Source: Comamonadaceae bacterium
GTDB taxonomy: Bacteria; Pseudomonadota; Gammaproteobacteria; Burkholderiales; Burkholderiaceae_C
Length of the DNA stretch: 63,486 nt
NCBI GenBank assembly: GCA_947450695.1
Contig: CANFWV010000012.1
Span: 1-63,486, forward strand
Reading direction: 5' to 3'
In this document: piece after piece, positions 62,120-63,486 of the stretch
Layout: each line of letters opens with the position of its first letter
Position numbering within the stretch: position 1 is the stretch's first letter
The notes under the pieces: generated by a model
The model's database searches: none
What the model was told of the DNA's origin: nothing
What the model saw: only the letters and a program-made list of their open reading frames with translations
Made by a program: the position numbers and the translations under genes

Positions 62120-62507
62120 CGGGGCAGTATCAGCGAAGGCTGAGCCCTGTCAATACGGGATCACACGGGTGTTGCACCCCCAAGTCTTTAAGAATTAACT
62201 GCTTTTAACCTCTAGGGTCGCGATCAATATTTTTGTGCAGACCTAACCTATGCAAGATAGCAACCTCACTAACAAGCTCAAAGGTAATCTGCCACGATCG
62301 GTTCGGGAATACGTCCATTTTCCAAATCGTGGGCTTACCGAAGCCGCTCAAGGGGTGCAAACGAATTGATTTTGCTTTGCTGTTTAGAAGCAACAAATCC
62401 AAAACAAAAAAACACTTAGTTTTCTATTGTGACGCAGAACGCTCACTTTTATCGTAATTGTGGGTGATCCCGCCAACCGCCCCATAAGAACGGCTAGCGG
62501 TTCAAAC
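62120..62507. other. 388-base intergenic region, AT-rich, mostly without recognisable features
   Basis: The region upstream of the Tat-PrpD gene and downstream of the alpha/beta hydrolase is AT-richer than its surroundings. It holds one short open frame that may be a toxin-gene remnant (listed separately) and no clear promoter or terminator. I see no RNA gene. Confidence 0.6.
62205..62402 (-). pseudogene. Possible HigB/RelE-like toxin remnant
   Basis: A 65-residue frame with IRLHPLSGFG, then SWQITFEL, resembles the central LHPL-type and W-R/Q-ITF segments of HigB killer proteins. The N-terminal third of such a protein is missing and no antitoxin gene follows. I would call it a decayed fragment at best; chance resemblance is quite possible. 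Confidence 0.2.
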
Positions 62508-63380
62508 CTAACCCTTACGCTCTTGAATAATGCCAAGGGCTTCTTTGAGGTAACCCTTGAACACTGGGTAGTTCTCACTCATGGGGAAGTGGCCGATGTC
62601 TTCCATTTTGATAAACACACTGTCCTTGATTCGGCGAGAGGTGTTTTCAGTCATCTCCGGCGTCGTCAGGTAGTCGTATGTGCCGGTCATCATGATCACG
62701 GGACACTCGACGCCATCGATGTTTTCCAGCTCTTCACGCAAATCATGATCGATCGAGTAGAAATAAAGATCGCCCTTGAAGGCCTCTGAGCCTTGGGTGT
62801 AGTAATGCCACGTCAGCCACCGATCACTCTCTGGCGACTGAGGAGCCATCAGGTCCCACGTACCGCTGGCACACACTTGCGCAGCATTGGCGTGGGGATG
62901 CTGCCACCAGTCCAAGAAAAATCCTGGCGCATAGTCGCCGGCTTCTACGGGGATCACTGCTTTGAAGCGGTCGGGGTGGCGAAAAGCAAGTTGAAGCGCT
63001 ACATTGCCGCCGAAAGACGACCCCATGAAAATGGGATCCTTTAGCTCCAGCGCATCGCACAACGTGACGATGAATTTGACAAAGTGGTCTGCGGTGAGTT
63101 TGTACTCCGACTCCCACCACCTAGCGTTCAAAGGTGGGTCTGACTTACCGTGCCTAGGCAAGTCGTAAGCGATCACGTTGTAGTTCTTGGTGATCTCTTC
63201 GTCTTCCAACAAGCCTCGCCACTGGTGGTTGTGGCAACCGGCGGTATGTTGGCAAACTAGGGGTTGCCCAGTGCCATTTTGCAAATAGAAGACTTTGTAT
63301 TCCAAGCCGTCGACATCGATTGTGACGAAACGGCCGGTCCCCGATGGCCACCCAAATTCCCTCGGGTATGGCCACTTCAA
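62508..63380 (-). CDS. Alpha/beta hydrolase
   Basis: An alpha/beta-fold hydrolase with nucleophile elbow MGSSFGGN, acid in MTGTYDYLTTPE and His in IGHFPMSE. It starts at PYPREFGWPSGTGRFVTIDV or further upstream. The only in-frame start codon seen is a TTG at 63380 immediately behind GGAGGAGT, and the frame stays open back to a TGA at 63474-63476 without ATG/GTG. The true start is uncertain. Substrate unknown. Confidence 0.78.
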   Translation of the reverse strand: MKWPYPREFGWPSGTGRFVTIDVDGLEYKVFYLQNGTGQPLVCQHTAGCHNHQWRGLLEDEEITKNYNVIAYDLPRHGKSDPPLNARWWESEYKLTADHFVKFIVTLCDALELKDPIFMGSSFGGNVALQLAFRHPDRFKAVIPVEAGDYAPGFFLDWWQHPHANAAQVCASGTWDLMAPQSPESDRWLTWHYYTQGSEAFKGDLYFYSIDHDLREELENIDGVECPVIMMTGTYDYLTTPEMTENTSRRIKDSVFIKMEDIGHFPMSENYPVFKGYLKEALGIIQERKG

Positions 63381-63486
63381 ACTCCTCCACCTGAATTGAT
63401 CGGGAACGGGGTTTAAGTCGGCGTCGTCGGCACCTGTTTGGCGGGACGCATACCGACCTTCCCCGAGTGGAGGTCATGGAGTGAAC

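Overview
The window is high-GC, gene-dense DNA from a betaproteobacterium, most likely Burkholderiales/Comamonadaceae. I infer this from protein-family resemblance (Bug/TctC substrate-binding proteins, a 3-hydroxybenzoate 6-hydroxylase/gentisate operon, a FliK-like/FlhB-C-like pair) and not from any search. It holds two blocks: a large flagellar block (about 1-41.5 kb) and a catabolic/accessory block (about 41.6-63.4 kb). I see no tRNA, rRNA, CRISPR array, transposase or phage genes.

Flagellar block. flgBCDEFGHIJKL runs on the minus strand from 12520 to 114 behind a near-consensus sigma-54 promoter. A LysM/lysozyme-like gene lies beside it, which fits with FlgJ having only its rod-cap domain. 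Divergent flgA has a GG-N10-GC promoter, and flgM-flgN follow behind a strong sigma-28 promoter. A minus-strand operon (19388-15724) encodes FlgP, FlgT, a FimV-like LysM protein, a second FliK-like protein and a stand-alone FlhB C-terminal-domain protein. Divergent from it is a sigma-54 activator that lacks a receiver domain. A second minus-strand operon (30733-20758) carries fliKLMNOPQR-flhB and then three translationally linked unknown genes, one of them DamX-like. On the plus strand come flhA-flhF-flhG-fliA, an unexpected ATP-grasp gene, fliS with its own sigma-28 promoter, motA-motB, and a histidine kinase whose phospho-acceptor His is Asp. FlhF/FlhG, FlgT/FlgP and sigma-54/sigma-28 control together suggest a polar, H-ring-type flagellum. 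Genes for flagellin, FliD, FliE-FliJ and chemotaxis are not in the window.

Catabolic block. A LivK-like binding protein, an AroE-like dehydrogenase and an amidohydrolase come first. A LysR gene then diverges from an operon for 3-hydroxybenzoate to gentisate to ring-cleavage products (hydroxylase, Bug protein, gentisate dioxygenase, FAH hydrolase), which ends in a clear terminator. After it come PrpD-Bug; Bug-AtuA-AtuA C-terminal-like-Ldh2; DapA-like-Bug; SDR-Bug-FAH; a Tat-exported PrpD-family protein; and an alpha/beta hydrolase. Five separate catabolic units each carry exactly one Bug binding protein and none carries TctA/TctB membrane subunits. Two of the promoter regions share the 12-mer TAGATAATTAGA. 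I infer a set of small carboxylate or aromatic-acid catabolic modules with their own scavenging proteins; the substrates after the gentisate operon are unknown.
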